Assembly: GCA_947471745.1 (NCBI GenBank)
Contig: CANJKZ010000768.1
Location: 2,668,501-2,732,500 of the forward strand
Direction: 5' to 3'
DNA length: 64,000 nt
DNA from: Closterium sp. Naga37s-1
Lineage: Eukaryota > Streptophyta > Zygnematophyceae > Desmidiales > Closteriaceae
Shown: positions 9,416 through 21,300 of the stretch, in pieces
How positions within the stretch are numbered: position 1 is the first letter of the stretch
How the letters are laid out: each line of letters starts with the position of its first letter
Translations under genes and position numbers: made by a program
Notes under the pieces: generated by a model
What the model was told of the DNA's origin: nothing
Database searches by the model: none
What the model saw: only the letters and a program-made list of their open reading frames with translations

Positions 9416-11662
9416 ATGGAACGTCTCGCACATATCAATCGACTTTCAGATGACCTTCTTACGAGGATTATATGGTTCCAGGATCGGAAGCCTTTCCAAA
9501 CTGAGACTTATTCTTCATGGGGCTCGCTTCCTGAGTGGCATTTTAGGGCGAATATATTTTCTCCTCCAGCCTTCGCAGATGCAGCATTCAATCTGCTCAT
9601 CGCGTCCGTATGCAGGCGCTGGCGTGATCTCGTTAAGCGTGAAGTCACCGGCCTTTTAGTCCGAGAGAACCTTGTCGTGTCTCGTCAAAATTTGGCGAAG
9701 GCCGTGGCTTGTATCGCCAACCTCGAGAATGTTCATCTGAGCGACGGCAGCATCCAAATTCTAGACGACTCGTTCCTTGCTCGCATTGCTACCTCACGGC
9801 CCAAGCTAAAAGTTCTTCACGTGGGTCGCAGGGTCACACCAAAAGACAGTGGAGGAGACAAGGATAAGTACCCAGTTACAAAAGCCGGTCTGGACAATTT
9901 CTTTTCGAAGTGCACTCAGCTGGAGAAGATATCCCTTCACTGCCTTCATAAAGATGCTGAGTTACCGGAATCTTTTTTTCAGCTGGAGCGCCTTCATACT
10001 GTTCTTTTAACAGGCATTTCAGCCTTGACACTCTCCGAATGTGCAAGACTTTCGTCTCTCACTTCTCTCCATATTGCTGTCCCGAAACTGACACATCAGC
10101 AACTGTCAGGCCTTGCTCGTATTCCAAGACTCTCCATACTATCGATCTCCAGTAACATCTGCCTTCCTGCGGTACCTTTCCCAGCTGCTCAGCTGCCTCA
10201 TTTGAAGACACTCGAGTTCCAGTTCACTAGTCCTGGATTCACTTCAATGTTCTCTCCAGGATCACCGTGCCTTCGTCTAGAACAGCTGGTGATCACCCAA
10301 TCCGCCAACCTAGAACGCCTTCCCGATGACATTGGAGTACTGTTGCCGTCCCTTCGTGAGCTGACCATTCGTAACTGCTCTCAGCTCAACCAACTTTCCG
10401 AACAGATTACAGATCTAACTGGATTGGAGTGCTTGTCCATTTCCGAGTGCTCCAAACTTCGCAGCCTGCCCGATGATTTTGGACAGCTGCCTGCTCTCAA
10501 GTCACTGATGCTGGAGGGATTGACTTTCACAGAGCTGCCCAACTCCCTCAGCCAAGCTACATCTCTGGAGAAACTACACCTGGATTTATGGAAGCTTGAG
10601 TCTCAGCAGCTGCCAGCAGAATTCTGCAACCTCACATCTCTCAAGTCACTGAGGCTCAAGATTCCCAAACTGGAGGTGCTTCCAGAAAGACTTAGATGGC
10701 TCAGCAATCTAGAGACTCTTCGCGTGGATGGATGCATGCAGGAGCAGCTCCCCTCTTCATTTACGCAGCTGTTTTCTCTTACAAGTCTTGAGCTCCGCCG
10801 CTGTGCAATTCGTTGGCTTCCCTGGGGTTTAGACAAGATGATTAACCTGCAGCATCTTACCATTTATGAGTGCCATGCTGTCAGGGAGATACCGGAGTCT
10901 GTCACTGGGCTCACTAGCCTTGTAACCTTGGTCATCAGGCGTTGTGCAGGGCTCTCTTCGATGCCAAGAACGCTAAGTACCATTGGGAAGCTCCAGCAGT
11001 TGAAGATCGCTAATTGCGAACAGTTGCGTCGGTGGTGTCCTCTGTCGCTGCCACTCTCGCTTGAGGTCCTTATTTGGACGAACAGAAGAATTGCTTCCCT
11101 GCCTGTGATTTCCCTGTCTTCTCGTTTAAGGCACTTGGAGGTGGACTTGACAGAAAATACTGAACCGTTCTTGATCACCTCGAGTTCCTTTCCTCAGCTC
11201 CAGTTCTTGAGAATTTGGTGTGCAAAGAGGCTTCAGGCCCTTCTACAAGGCATCAGAGGGGCATTGCAGCTGCGAGAGCTGCACCTAATTTCTCTAGAGG
11301 ATGTCAAGCTACCAGAAACGATTTTACAGCTGCAGCAGCTGACGTCATTAAGTGTTGTTCGTGCACCCAAGCTGGCCTCAATCCCCGACAGCATCGGAGC
11401 ATTATCCAGGTTGCGCATGCTGGATCTGTCAGGGTGTGAGGCCCTGCGGCAGCTACCCTCGTCACTCACACAGCTTCGTTGCCTCTCCGTGCTTCGGGTT
11501 GGGTGGACTTCCATCCGCTTCTTTCCTCCCAGGTTTGCACAGTTGACGAGCCTGAGGACACTCAGCCTTTCTGGCTGTAACAAATTGGAAGATTTGCCAA
11601 TGGATTTGTTCAGAATGAAGACACTACAGAGTTTGGATATCATAGGTTTGCAATTGATCTGA
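9416..11662 (+). CDS. LRR2: F-box-like/leucine-rich-repeat protein (748 aa)
   Basis: Single-exon gene. The ATG at 9416 aligns with the start of all paralogues. An F-box-like N-terminus (SDDLLTRIIWFQ...FNLLIASVCRRWRDLV) is interrupted by an insert of about 36 residues rich in aromatic residues. About 20 or more LRRs follow from roughly residue 90 to the end. The closest relative in the window is LRR4 (53928-51657, - strand). The C-terminus (LDIIGLQLI) is shorter than in LRR4: a one-base insertion near 11645 brings in an early stop, so the last ~20 residues are lost. No transmembrane segment, NB-ARC or kinase domain is seen. The probable role is an SCF substrate adaptor or another LRR scaffold. 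F-box identity rests on pattern only. Confidence 0.8.
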   Translation: MERLAHINRLSDDLLTRIIWFQDRKPFQTETYSSWGSLPEWHFRANIFSPPAFADAAFNLLIASVCRRWRDLVKREVTGLLVRENLVVSRQNLAKAVACIANLENVHLSDGSIQILDDSFLARIATSRPKLKVLHVGRRVTPKDSGGDKDKYPVTKAGLDNFFSKCTQLEKISLHCLHKDAELPESFFQLERLHTVLLTGISALTLSECARLSSLTSLHIAVPKLTHQQLSGLARIPRLSILSISSNICLPAVPFPAAQLPHLKTLEFQFTSPGFTSMFSPGSPCLRLEQLVITQSANLERLPDDIGVLLPSLRELTIRNCSQLNQLSEQITDLTGLECLSISECSKLRSLPDDFGQLPALKSLMLEGLTFTELPNSLSQATSLEKLHLDLWKLESQQLPAEFCNLTSLKSLRLKIPKLEVLPERLRWLSNLETLRVDGCMQEQLPSSFTQLFSLTSLELRRCAIRWLPWGLDKMINLQHLTIYECHAVREIPESVTGLTSLVTLVIRRCAGLSSMPRTLSTIGKLQQLKIANCEQLRRWCPLSLPLSLEVLIWTNRRIASLPVISLSSRLRHLEVDLTENTEPFLITSSSFPQLQFLRIWCAKRLQALLQGIRGALQLRELHLISLEDVKLPETILQLQQLTSLSVVRAPKLASIPDSIGALSRLRMLDLSGCEALRQLPSSLTQLRCLSVLRVGWTSIRFFPPRFAQLTSLRTLSLSGCNKLEDLPMDLFRMKTLQSLDIIGLQLI

Positions 11663-12229
11663 CGAAATACCCCGTTCGCTGCGATGTCTGCTTAGGTCTT
11701 GAGGTTGTATACGATTTCCTACCGGTATGTTTCTGGAGGGTTTAACCTGATGACTACTTTTTCTTTTGACTCAAATATGAAAGTGGCATTCCAGTGGTGA
11801 ATCACACATCTCATGCCACGTGTTGTGACAAGCTGATCACAAAAAGGTGCACTTGGGCTAGCAGCTGTTGCTAGTCTTGCCCTAGGGCTTCACATGCTTA
11901 CGGTAAGTGTGGGGATGCTGTAAGTTCCGGAGATGTATGGATGTGTGAACAGAATTTCGCATGCAAGTAGTACAGCCAACTGGTTGAGCACAAAGGAGTT
12001 GATAGGATCGAAGCTACTCAATATTCAAATCATCCGTTCATTTTCTGTAGGCCGTTTTGTTTGATTCACTTACCATAGAACAACCATTATTAGGTGAAAC
12101 AGAAGATGTACCAACCGTTTTCAAATTGTATCTTTTGTGATAGAAGGGCCATGTCAAATGGCACATGATCCCACATGGTGGTGCAGTTCGGTTGTTGCCA
12201 GCCTGTTGACTGCACCATGGTCAGCCAGG
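11663..12229 (+). other. 3' flank of LRR2
   Basis: No gene is seen. The first ~150 bp match, inverted, the region downstream of LRR4 (51500-51656), including a GGTTTAACC(T/C)GAT segment. This supports LRR2 and LRR4 being mirror copies. Confidence 0.5.
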
Positions 12230-12605
12230 ATGATGCACGTGCAAATGCACGCATGCATGGGTTATGTATATGGTCATCTATGGATGGCGATGTAGGGATG
12301 GTTTTGAATGGACTTTCATGATTGCATTTATACGGGCTAATGGTCATGCATGCATTGCCATGGGCTGATGGTGATCATGCATGCATTTCCTGTGCTAATG
12401 CTGGTCATGCATGTTGCCGTGGGCTGATAATAATGATGCATGCTTTGCCATGAGCTGATGATGATGTATGGATGGCCATGTGAGCGCTGTCATGTGGTAG
12501 TGATCATGCATGCATTGCGATGTGCTGATCCCAAGCATCGTCCATGGATGCATCCCAATGATCATGCATGAAAAATGCTGCATGGTCCATCAGGCCGGGC
12601 CGGCT
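12230..12605 (+). repeat. CATGCATG-type dispersed repeat
   Basis: Degenerate ~30-bp units built on TGCATGCATT...GATGGTGATCATGCATG. The same family, inverted, is at 50569-51010 and 45139-45330. The end at about 12555-12605 is the reverse complement of the sequence that forms the putative last exon of the DRP3 gene. Confidence 0.75.
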
Positions 12606-12890
12606 GCTGCTGGATTGGGAGTGGGTGTTGAGGGGGGTAGGGCAGAATGGGACAGAAATAGAAGATATTAAACAAAGGATAATAAAAGTAGTTCATATTA
12701 TTCTTTCGTATAGAACGGTAAGATGATATATTTGTGTTGTTTTTATTACGTTATTAGTGTGTGGGATTGCAAGGGTGCTTTCAACTCCTCCTGGCTGCTA
12801 TGCTCTGCCGTGTTTTGTTTTGTCCCCACTCACCCACCAGTCCAAGGCTGCTGTGCAGGTGCAGCCCAGAGGTAAGCAATACATAACGAG
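12606..12890 (+). other. Spacer without recognised feature
   Basis: AT-rich from about 12640 to 12770; otherwise nothing is recognised. Confidence 0.5.
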
Positions 12891-12892
12891 GG

Positions 12893-13085
12893 CGTGTATG
12901 AGTTGGGATGCGTGATATAGGGATGCATTAGATGGGATGAATGAGATGAGATGTATGAGATGGGATGAATGAGATGGGATGTATGAGATGGGATGTATGA
13001 GATGGGATGAATGAGATGGGATGAATGAGATGGGATGTATGAGATGGGATGAATGAGATGGGATGTATGAGATGGGATGCAGAAG
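12893..13085 (+). repeat. ATGAGATGGG decamer minisatellite
   Basis: Roughly 18 tandem 10-bp units of GGGATGAATGAGAT type. A short inverted relative lies at 50273-50345 in the right arm. Confidence 0.9.
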
Positions 13086-13109
13086 ATGGGCATGCAGCAG
13101 TGTCCTCAC

Positions 13110-13730
13110 CTGCCCGCCTGCCAAAGCAGCGTTGGGACCTGGCAGGATGTCCCTGCCTGGGTAGCAGTCAGTTGTTCAGATGCTTGCTTGCTAATTCCCC
13201 TCCCTTCCTCTCTCCTACTGCCTGTTTATCTCTGATGCTTTATCTCCCCTCTCACCCCTTCTCTTTTCAGGCAGTAGCCAGAGCAGCCGGCCTCCCCAAC
13301 TGCTTTGGGAGCTAGGAATTTGGCCCCAGTGGGACATGGCAGCATCTCCCTGCCTCTCTTTTTTTCCCCATCTCTTCAGTCAGTAGCACAATCTTCACCT
13401 TCGCCCAACTCGGACCTAGCAGCATCGCCTTGCTTGTGTCTAAGCCACTCATTCCTCAGACCAGACCACCCTCGTCCTTCTTAACACCAATCTCTCCCCT
13501 TATTCTCTTCAGGCTGAAGCACAAACGTCAGGTTTACCCATCTAGGTCTACCAGCTTTACCCTGCCTGAATCTCACATGCTCATCCCTGCCCCACCTCTC
13601 CACTTCGCTCCCACTCCAGAGCCATAGCGGATGTATTGCTAGAGGAGAGAGCGAAGAGGAGGCAGGGGCTTTTGAGTTCTCTCAATAGAGCAGAGGAGGT
13701 AGTGAGGAGTGAGATCATCATCCCTCATCA
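13110..13730 (+). other. Decayed acceptor-like repeats
   Basis: Scattered copies of the element seen at 1080-1745: pyrimidine tract, CAG, GTAGCCAGAGCA, and GGACCTGGCAG or GGACATGGCAG. They are too diverged to define a gene. Confidence 0.4.
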
Positions 13731-13734
13731 TGCC

Positions 13735-13885
13735 CCACCATGCCACATTATCCCTCATCATGCCTCATCATGCATGCCTCATCATGCATGCCTCATCATG
13801 TATGCCTCATCATGTATGCCTCATCATGCACGCCTCATCATGCACGCCTCATCATGCACGCCTCATCATGCACGCCTCATCTTGC
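13735..13885 (+). repeat. CCTCATCATGCACG 14-bp minisatellite
   Basis: About ten units of 14 bp. An inverted, shorter relative (GATGAGGCATGATCAGGCATGA) is at 49488-49545. Confidence 0.9.
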
Positions 13886-14420
13886 TCTTCTTCATGATCC
13901 ATAAAAAAGTTTCCGACTTCTTCGTTCAGTTCTGCTTGTGAAATACAGGCAACTCTTGCAAACAATATGAGAGAGTCACGCATGATCAGTCTGCCTTCTC
14001 CGTGACTCTCTTATATTCCTCTCTCTGCTCCTTGCTTCCTCGCTCTTATTCTCAGTGCATCCGCAGCAATCCCTCTGTGCCCTCACCCCTTTCCCCAATG
14101 GTGGTGATCCTCCAAAACCCCTCATTATCCCCGCCTCTTTCTCCCTTCCGGATCCGATACTTGCTTTCACTCACGCTACTGAGAGTGCCTACTGCATCCC
14201 ACTCCACTCCCCCCTCCTTCTTTCGATCTCCACTGCAACAACCACCACCGCCACCACAAAGATCTCAGCTGCTACCTCACCACTCCAATCATCCACTTGA
14301 ATCATCCTTCTCAGTAATTCACTCAAATCATCACTTCAATCACGTCAAAGCCTGCCAGTAGGTGCAAGCTCAGCCTCCCCAGACCGCCCTCTTTGCTCTT
14401 CTGGAGGTGGACGGATGCGC
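13886..14420 (+). other. Pyrimidine-rich spacer
   Basis: No gene is recognised. CACCACAAAGATCTCAGCTGCTACCTCACCAC near 14255 resembles the repeated segment near 2250 and 8330, a scrap of the arm repeat unit. Confidence 0.4.
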
Positions 14421-14601
14421 AGTGCTTGCAGTAGGCGGGCGGGCAGCATGTGCAGCAGGTGTCAGGGAGGCACTGGTAACAGGTACAGGGGAGACGCGCC
14501 AGACTTTTGAGGCGCCTCGAAAGTGCTTGCAGCAGGCGGGCGGGCAGCATGTGCAGCAGGTGCCAGGGAGGCACTGGTATCAGGTACAGGGGTGGCGCAG
14601 A
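14421..14601 (+). repeat. Tandem duplication (period 101 bp) with palindrome at the junction
   Basis: The first copy starts at 14421 with AGTGCTTGCAG and the second at 14522. Between them lies a 22-bp palindrome (14503-14524) with one mismatch, core TTTTGAGGCGCCTC. The copies differ at only a few bases. This is one of at least six [copy]-[TTTTGAG..CTCAAAA palindrome]-[copy] structures in the window. Confidence 0.85.
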
Positions 14602-15358
14602 CAGACGCGGCAACACAGTTCGACCTCCCCGAGAGATATGTCCTCACAAGCGCAGCCCCCCAAGCACGTCTTCCCCCCCTCCCCCCTCCCCCCCCCCCCC
14701 CCCCACAGTTCAACCCTCCCAGGTTCAATTCCCTTGGGTGCCCCCTGTGTCCTCTTTTTTAGAGTTGGAGGGCAGAGACAAATTTCTTGCAGCAGGCTCT
14801 GAAGGGTATGGCAGCCCAGAAATAAATGGATAAATATAGGAAAGGATACAAATATAGGGAAAGGACGCCAGTGCATTCTTATAGTACATAACGATGTACT
14901 GCAATTCTGTGTTGTGTTGATCTTACTTGTGAATAACTTCAACTGTCAGCTTTTTATGGCATCTGGGCAAGCGTTGCATTGTGTCCTCAACCTTCTTCGC
15001 GAGCCTGATTAGCACAGTAACGAGTATGATCTCTCTCGAATATTCAAACTCGAACGGTCACGTGCACTTTCTTCACCACAACTCGAGCGCGACAGTCACT
15101 TTTTTGCTGCATCTAGAACTCTAGATTCAAGAGGCTTGTCTGGCCGTTTACGTAACCTTATGTCTTTATGTATCAGCGCGGATACCTAATATTTGCGATA
15201 AGAAGCCGTTCGATAAGAAGCCGTAGGCTGCAAGTATTGCAACCAGCTGCGTACGACGTATACCACAGTTATTGCACGCGTATACTACAGTACGCTCGCT
15301 TCAAGAAAATCAGCACTATTGAGGTATTATACTACAGAGCTGGGTGGTTCTAGCAGCT
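14602..15358 (+). promoter_or_regulatory. Intergenic region upstream of the RBM42 gene
   Basis: Contains a poly-C run (14689-14704), then AT-rich DNA from about 14820. A direct repeat of GATAAGAAGCCGT occurs at about 15197-15225. The promoter and 5' leader are presumably within 15000-15358, but no TATA box or other element can be defined with confidence. Confidence 0.4.
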
Positions 15359-18300
15359 ATGGCGCATCTTCTTAGCGAGTTGGATCGCTTCGAAGAGGAG
15401 ATGCGCGCGCTTGGTGCGGAATCCGCTTCCGCCAAGGCCGCTCCGCCGCCCGCGCACCTCATTGCGCAAGTGCCCCTTCCGCCCGCTCCGCCGCTCCCCG
15501 CTAAAGGCGCACCTCCCGTTTCCCCCGCTCCGCCTCCCCCTCGCCCACCTCCGCCGATCCCCCCAGGCGCTTCTCCCGCACGGCCCTCCATTTCCCCTTT
15601 GCCCGCCCCACCAGTTCCGCCTCCTTCCGCCTACTCCCCCGCGCCTCGTCCGCTTCCGCCACACGCCCTTCCTCCTCCACCTTCCGCGTTCCCCCCAACT
15701 CCGCCATATCGCCCCGGCGGTTCTTGGTCACAGTCTCCCGCCGCTACTCCCCCCGCTGCGCATGTTCCGCCGTCCCCCCCTCTCCCCCCGCCAGCGTCAG
15801 GCTCAACCCCCCCGTTTCCGCGGTACCAAGCACCTCCGCGACCGTCGTTTCCGCCCATTCCCCCACCTGCGCACGCAGTTCCGCCTTTCAGCAGCGGCGG
15901 GGGGGGACCCGCGCAATTCCCCCCTCTTCCGCCTTCCGCGCCCGCCCCCGCGGCTCCACCTACGCGGAAGGTATACGCCGCTGCGCCTGTGAAAGTAACC
16001 AAGAAAGAAGATGCGGGGAAGGAAGGGGCAGCGGGGGAGGCGGAGAAGGGATCGGGGGGAAACGAGGGGGAGCAGCAGGCGGAAAAAACAGCAGCAGCTG
16101 CAGGCAAAGCCATTCCGGCAATCCCTCCGCCCCCTCCGCCTGCCCCTGCTCCCACCGCCTCCGCTTCCCCAGCAGCACCAACACCCTCACCACCCCCACC
16201 ACTACGGTCAGAAGCAGCAGCAGGGCCTTCAGGGGGATACGGGGGCGGCTCCGCTCATGCGGGCGGGGCTGCAGGCATGGCGCAATACGGAGGGGGAGCG
16301 GGGTTTCCCCCAGGGGCAGGGTTCGGCGGAATGGGCGGATACGGGGGCATGGGCGGGGGGATGGGGGGAATGGGTGGGGGAGGGTATGGGGCAGCGGCAG
16401 GGGGGTATGGAGCGGGGGGAGCAGGGTTTGGAGCAGGTGGAGGGGGGTATGGAGCGGTTGGGGGACAGTATGGGATGGGGAGTAGCAATGGCCAAGGGAC
16501 AACGCTCTCCGAGTTCCTGGTGAGCCTTATTAGCGTGAAATGAGCCAAGTTATGAGTCAACTCAAAACCTGACAGTCATTAAAGCCGCCCTCTCCCCTCC
16601 CGTTCCCTCGTCCCCACCCTGCCATGTCCCTCCCAAGCAACCATCTCCCTTCTTTGAGATTTCATCTCTGCTCGGTTTTGAGGGTCTCCCCTCCGTTCTC
16701 AAAAACACTTTCTTAAAGTGTTCCCTCCCCTCCCCGTTCTTCCATCTCTCCACCTTCCAAATTTCCCAACCGTCCCTTGCCTGTCTCTCCCTGCTCCTCC
16801 CCTTCCTCTCTCACCCCGCCCCTGCCCGCCCTCCCATTCTTCCCCGTGTCAGGCCAACCCTAATGCAGCAAGAGCGTCAGGAAAGCCCATCAACTCGCAG
16901 GTCAGTTGACTTGACATCGAGCCTGGAACTGTTTTGCTGGAGTCACCTTGTTTCCATGCTACATACGTGCACACTGCCAAAACTTTGCCTGTAAAGATGC
17001 AACGATGATCCACCCGCCATCTCACACTCCCCCTCTCTTCCCCTCCCCCCTTCCCCCATGCCTCCCTCCCTCCCTGCCTTCCCCTGGCAGGCGGAGCAGC
17101 CGTTTCAAAGGGTTGCAGCGATTATCAACCCATGAGCTCTTTAAGTCTCTTCTCGTTCTCCCCACCGCCCACCTCACCTCCTCACCCTTCTCCCACACTT
17201 GCCCCTTGCACCTCCCTTCCTTTCCCTGGCAGGCGGAGCAGCTACTCCAAAGAAATGCAGCGATGATAATCCCGGCAGCTCACACTCCCCTCTTGTTTCC
17301 CCTCCCTACCCTACGTCCCCCTCTTCCCATTTCCCCTCCCTCCGCTCCTCCTCCCTGGCAGGCGGAGCAGCTGTTTCAAAGGGATGCAGCCATGATCAAC
17401 CCGGCAGCTTTAGAAGGAGTTAAAGCTGCCCTGGCCAGTAACGTGCCTCTGGGCATGGCCGGGCAGGCTGCCGGGCAGCAAAAGAAAAAACGGCCGGTGC
17501 CGAGAACAGCAGCCGGGCAGAAATGGGAAGATCCGACCCTGACTGAATGGCCTGAGAGTGAGTTGGTCCAATACCCCCATATACCCCCATAATTCCATAC
17601 CGTATACCCCTATAACCCCACATCCGCATTACCCCATACCTCATGTCCCGAGGCCCCCATACCCAATACCCCCCATGCCCCAATGCCACCATAACCCTGC
17701 GCCCCCATACCCCCATGCCCACATCTCCACATGCGCCTCAGGAATACTCACTTTTTGAGGCACCTCAGAATCACACAAGCTCGTGTTTCAAACCTTGTGC
17801 TGTTCATTTCTTATTCCCCTGCACAATCTCCTTTTGAAACATTCCCGTGCCTTGTTGCGCCTCCCATTCTCTCTCATTCCCATACCCCCCCACTCCCCCT
17901 CCCTCCCCCCATACGAGTTTTGATTCGAGCCGTCACAAAACCCGTACCTTGTTGCGCTGCGCCTCCCATTCTATCTCTTTTCCATAAACCCCCACCCCCC
18001 CACCCCCCCCCCCATCCCCCCCCCATCCCCCCCGTCCCCCCCCCCCCTCGCTCCCTCATACCCCATGCTCCCATGCCCATGCAGACGACCATGGGCTGTT
18101 CTGCGGTGACCTGGGAAACGAGGTGAACGGCGATGTGTCGCCTAGTGGTTTTCTCATATGCCCCCGCGCCCCCACGCCTTCATACCCCTTTTGCACATGT
18201 ATTGCAGACGACCATCGGCTGTTCTGTGGAGATCTGGGAAACGAGGTGAACGATGACGTTTTGTCCAAGGCGTTTCAGAAGTACGCGTCGTTCAACAAGG

Positions 18301-21300
18301 CCAAGGTGAGGCAGTTAGTACAGGAAGGTGTGCAGTGGTGGGAGTGCGGTGGAATGCTGTGGCAGGAAGTGCAGTGGTGCTAGCACGGCGTGCTGGCTAA
18401 GGCGTTTCAGAAGTATGCGTCGTTCAACAAGGCCAAGGTGAGGCTGCTTGTGAGGGCTCGGTGGGGGTTGCAGTGGTATGTAGGGGTTACGGTGGTGCTA
18501 GCATGGTGCTTGAGCCAAGGCGTTTCAGAAGTACGCATCGTTCAACAAGGCCAAGGTGAGGCAGCAAGGCAAAGGTGCAGTTGCAGGTGCAGTTGGTTCC
18601 CTTGGCAGGGGGTGCTGGGGTGCTGGCTAGGTGTGTTGCCCAAGTCGTTTCAGAAATACGCTTCCTTTAACAAGGCCAAGGTGAGGCTATTGTGGACAGT
18701 CGCCGTGTTGGGTGTGATGGGTGCTTGCATGGTGTGACGGGGTGCATGATGTGCTGGCCAAGGCGTTTCAGAAGTATGCATCCTTCAACAAGGCCAAGGT
18801 GAGGCAGCTGGTTGGTAGGGGGGGATGCTGGTTGAGTAGCCAAGGACCCGGAAAGGCCAAGGTGAGGCAGCTGGTTGGTAGGGGGGGAAGCTGGTTGAGT
18901 AGCCAAGGACCTGGAAAGGCCAAGGTGAGGCAGCTGGTTGGTAGGGGGGGATGCTGGTTGAGTAGCCAAGGACCCGGAAAGGCCAAGGTGAGGCAGCTGG
19001 TTGGTAGGGGGGGATGCTGGTTGAGTAGCCTAGGACCCGGAAAGGCCAAGGTGAGGCAGCTGGTTGGTAGGGGGGGATGCTGGTTGAGTAGCCAAGGACC
19101 CGGAAAGGCCAAGGTGAGGCAGCTGGTTGGTAGGGGGGGATGCTGGTTGAGTAGCCAAGGACCCGGAAAGGCCAAGGTGAGGCAGCTGGTTGGTAGGGGG
19201 GGATGCTGGTTGAGTAGCCAAGGACCCGGAAAGGCCAAGGTGAGGCAGCTGGTTGGTAGGGGGGGATGCTGGTTGAGTAGCCAAGGACCCGGAAAGGCCA
19301 AGGTGAGGCAGCTGGTTGGTAGGGGGGGATGCTGGTTGAGTAGCCAAGGACCCGGAAAGGCCAAGGTGAGGCAGCTGGTTGGTAGGGGGGGATGCTGGTT
19401 GAGTAGCCAAGGACCCGGAAAGGCCAAGGTGAGGCAGCTGGTTGGTAGGGGGGGATGCATCGTGCTACTGAGTAGCCAAGGATCCTGCAAGGCCAAGGTG
19501 AAGCAGCATAGCGGAAGTGCAGCGCCAGGTGGGGGTGCGGTGGTGCTGGCCTTTGTGCTGGCCAAGGCGTTTCAGAAATATGCGTCTTTCAACAAGGCCA
19601 AGGTGAGGCAGCTAGAAGAGGTAGGGTAGGGTTGCAGTAGCAGGAGTGCAATGGCAGGGACGGGGTGGTTGGGGTGCGATGGTAAAAGTACAGTGGTGGG
19701 GGTGGCAGGGATGGGGTGGCATGGATGGGGTGGTTGGGGTGCGATGGTAAAATTACAGTGATGGGGGTGGCAGGGATGGGGTGGCATGGATGGGGTGGTA
19801 GGGGTGCGGTGGTAAAAGTGCAGTGGTGGTAGCATGATGTGTTGGCCAAGGCGTTTCAGGAATACGCGTCTTTCAACAAGGCCAAGATGGGGCAGGAATG
19901 CTAAGGTGAGGCAAAAGTGCGGTGGCACGGGTGGGGTGGTAGGAGTGCCGTGGTGGGGGTGGGTTGGTAGGAGATAGGGACCGGTTGCAGTAAGAGGTGG
20001 AGCAACTCAAAGGAGAGGTGGAGTGCCTTAAAGGAAAGGTGGCGAGGAAGATGGAAAACAGGAGGGCAACTGAGGCAGAGCTGCAGGCTTCCAGGCGGTA
20101 GCTAGGTGTGATGGATGTTGTCATGCGTGGATAAAGATGTGCATGGATGGTATGGTGCGTGGATGGTAAGGGTACATGGAAGGAAATGTGCACCTTTACC
20201 ATCCTTGTACCTTACCATCCATGCGCATTTCCATCCACGCAAGTCAGCATCCATCACACCCAGCTACCGCCTGCAAGCCTACAGCTCTGCCTCGGTTGCC
20301 CTCCTCTTCTCCACATCCCTCTCCACCTCTCCTTTGACTCGCTCCACCTCCCCTTTGACTCGCTCCACCTCCCCTTTGACTCGCTCCACCTCCCCTTTGA
20401 CTCGCTCCACCTCCCCTTTGACTCGCTCCACCTCCCCTTTGACTCGCTCCACCTCCCCTTTGACTCGCTCCACCTCCCCTTTGACTCGCTCCACCTCCCC
20501 TTTGACTCGCTCCACCTCCCCTTTGAATCGCTCCACCTCCCCTTTGACTCGCTCCACCTCCCCTTTGACTCGCTCCACCTCCCCTTTGACTCGCTCCACC
20601 TCCCCTTTGACTCGCTCCACCTCCCCTTTGACTCGCTCCACCTCCCCTTTGACTCGCTCCACCTCCCCTTTGACTCGCTCCACCTCCCCTTTGACTCGCT
20701 CCACCTCCCCTTTGACTCGCTCCACCTCCCCTTTGACTCGCTCCACCTCCCCTTTGACTCGCTCCACCTCCCCTTTGACTCGCTCCACCTCCCCTTTGAC
20801 TCGCTCCACCTCCCCTTTGACTCGCTCCACCTCCCCTTTGACTCGCTCCACCTCCCCTTTGACTCGCTCCACCTCCCCTTTGAATCGCTCCACCTCCCCT
20901 TTGACTCGCTCCACCTCCCCTTTGACTCGCTCCACCTCCCCTTTGACTCGCTCCACCTCCCCTTTGACTCGCTCCACCTCCCCTTTGACTCGCTCCACCT
21001 CCCCTTTGACTCGCTCCACCTCCCCTTTGACTCGCTCCACCTCCCCTTTGACTCGCTCCACCTCCCCTTTGACTCGCTCCACCTCCCCTTTGACTCGCTC
21101 CACCTCCCCTTTGACTCGCTCCACCTCCCCTTTGACTCGCTCCACCTCCCCTTTGACTCGCTCCACCTCCCCTTTGACTCGCTCCACCTCCCCTTTGACT
21201 CGCTCCACCTCCCCTTTGACTCGCTCCACCTCCCCTTTGACTCGCTCCACCTCCCCTTTGACTCGCTCCACCTCCCCTTTGACTCGCTCCACCTCCCCTT

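Noticed and set aside
3342-11662. Plant NLR disease-resistance genes
   Set aside because: The LRR pattern is similar, but there is no NB-ARC, TIR or coiled-coil domain; the N-terminus fits an F-box-like region better.
14718-14740. tRNA-like T-arm (GGTTCAATTCC between CCCAG and CTTGGG)
   Set aside because: No acceptor, D or anticodon arms can be found upstream; the preceding sequence is poly-C.
15344-15358. Upstream non-ATG start for RBM42
   Set aside because: The frame is open there, but the first ATG (15359) gives a start consistent with the conserved acidic helix.
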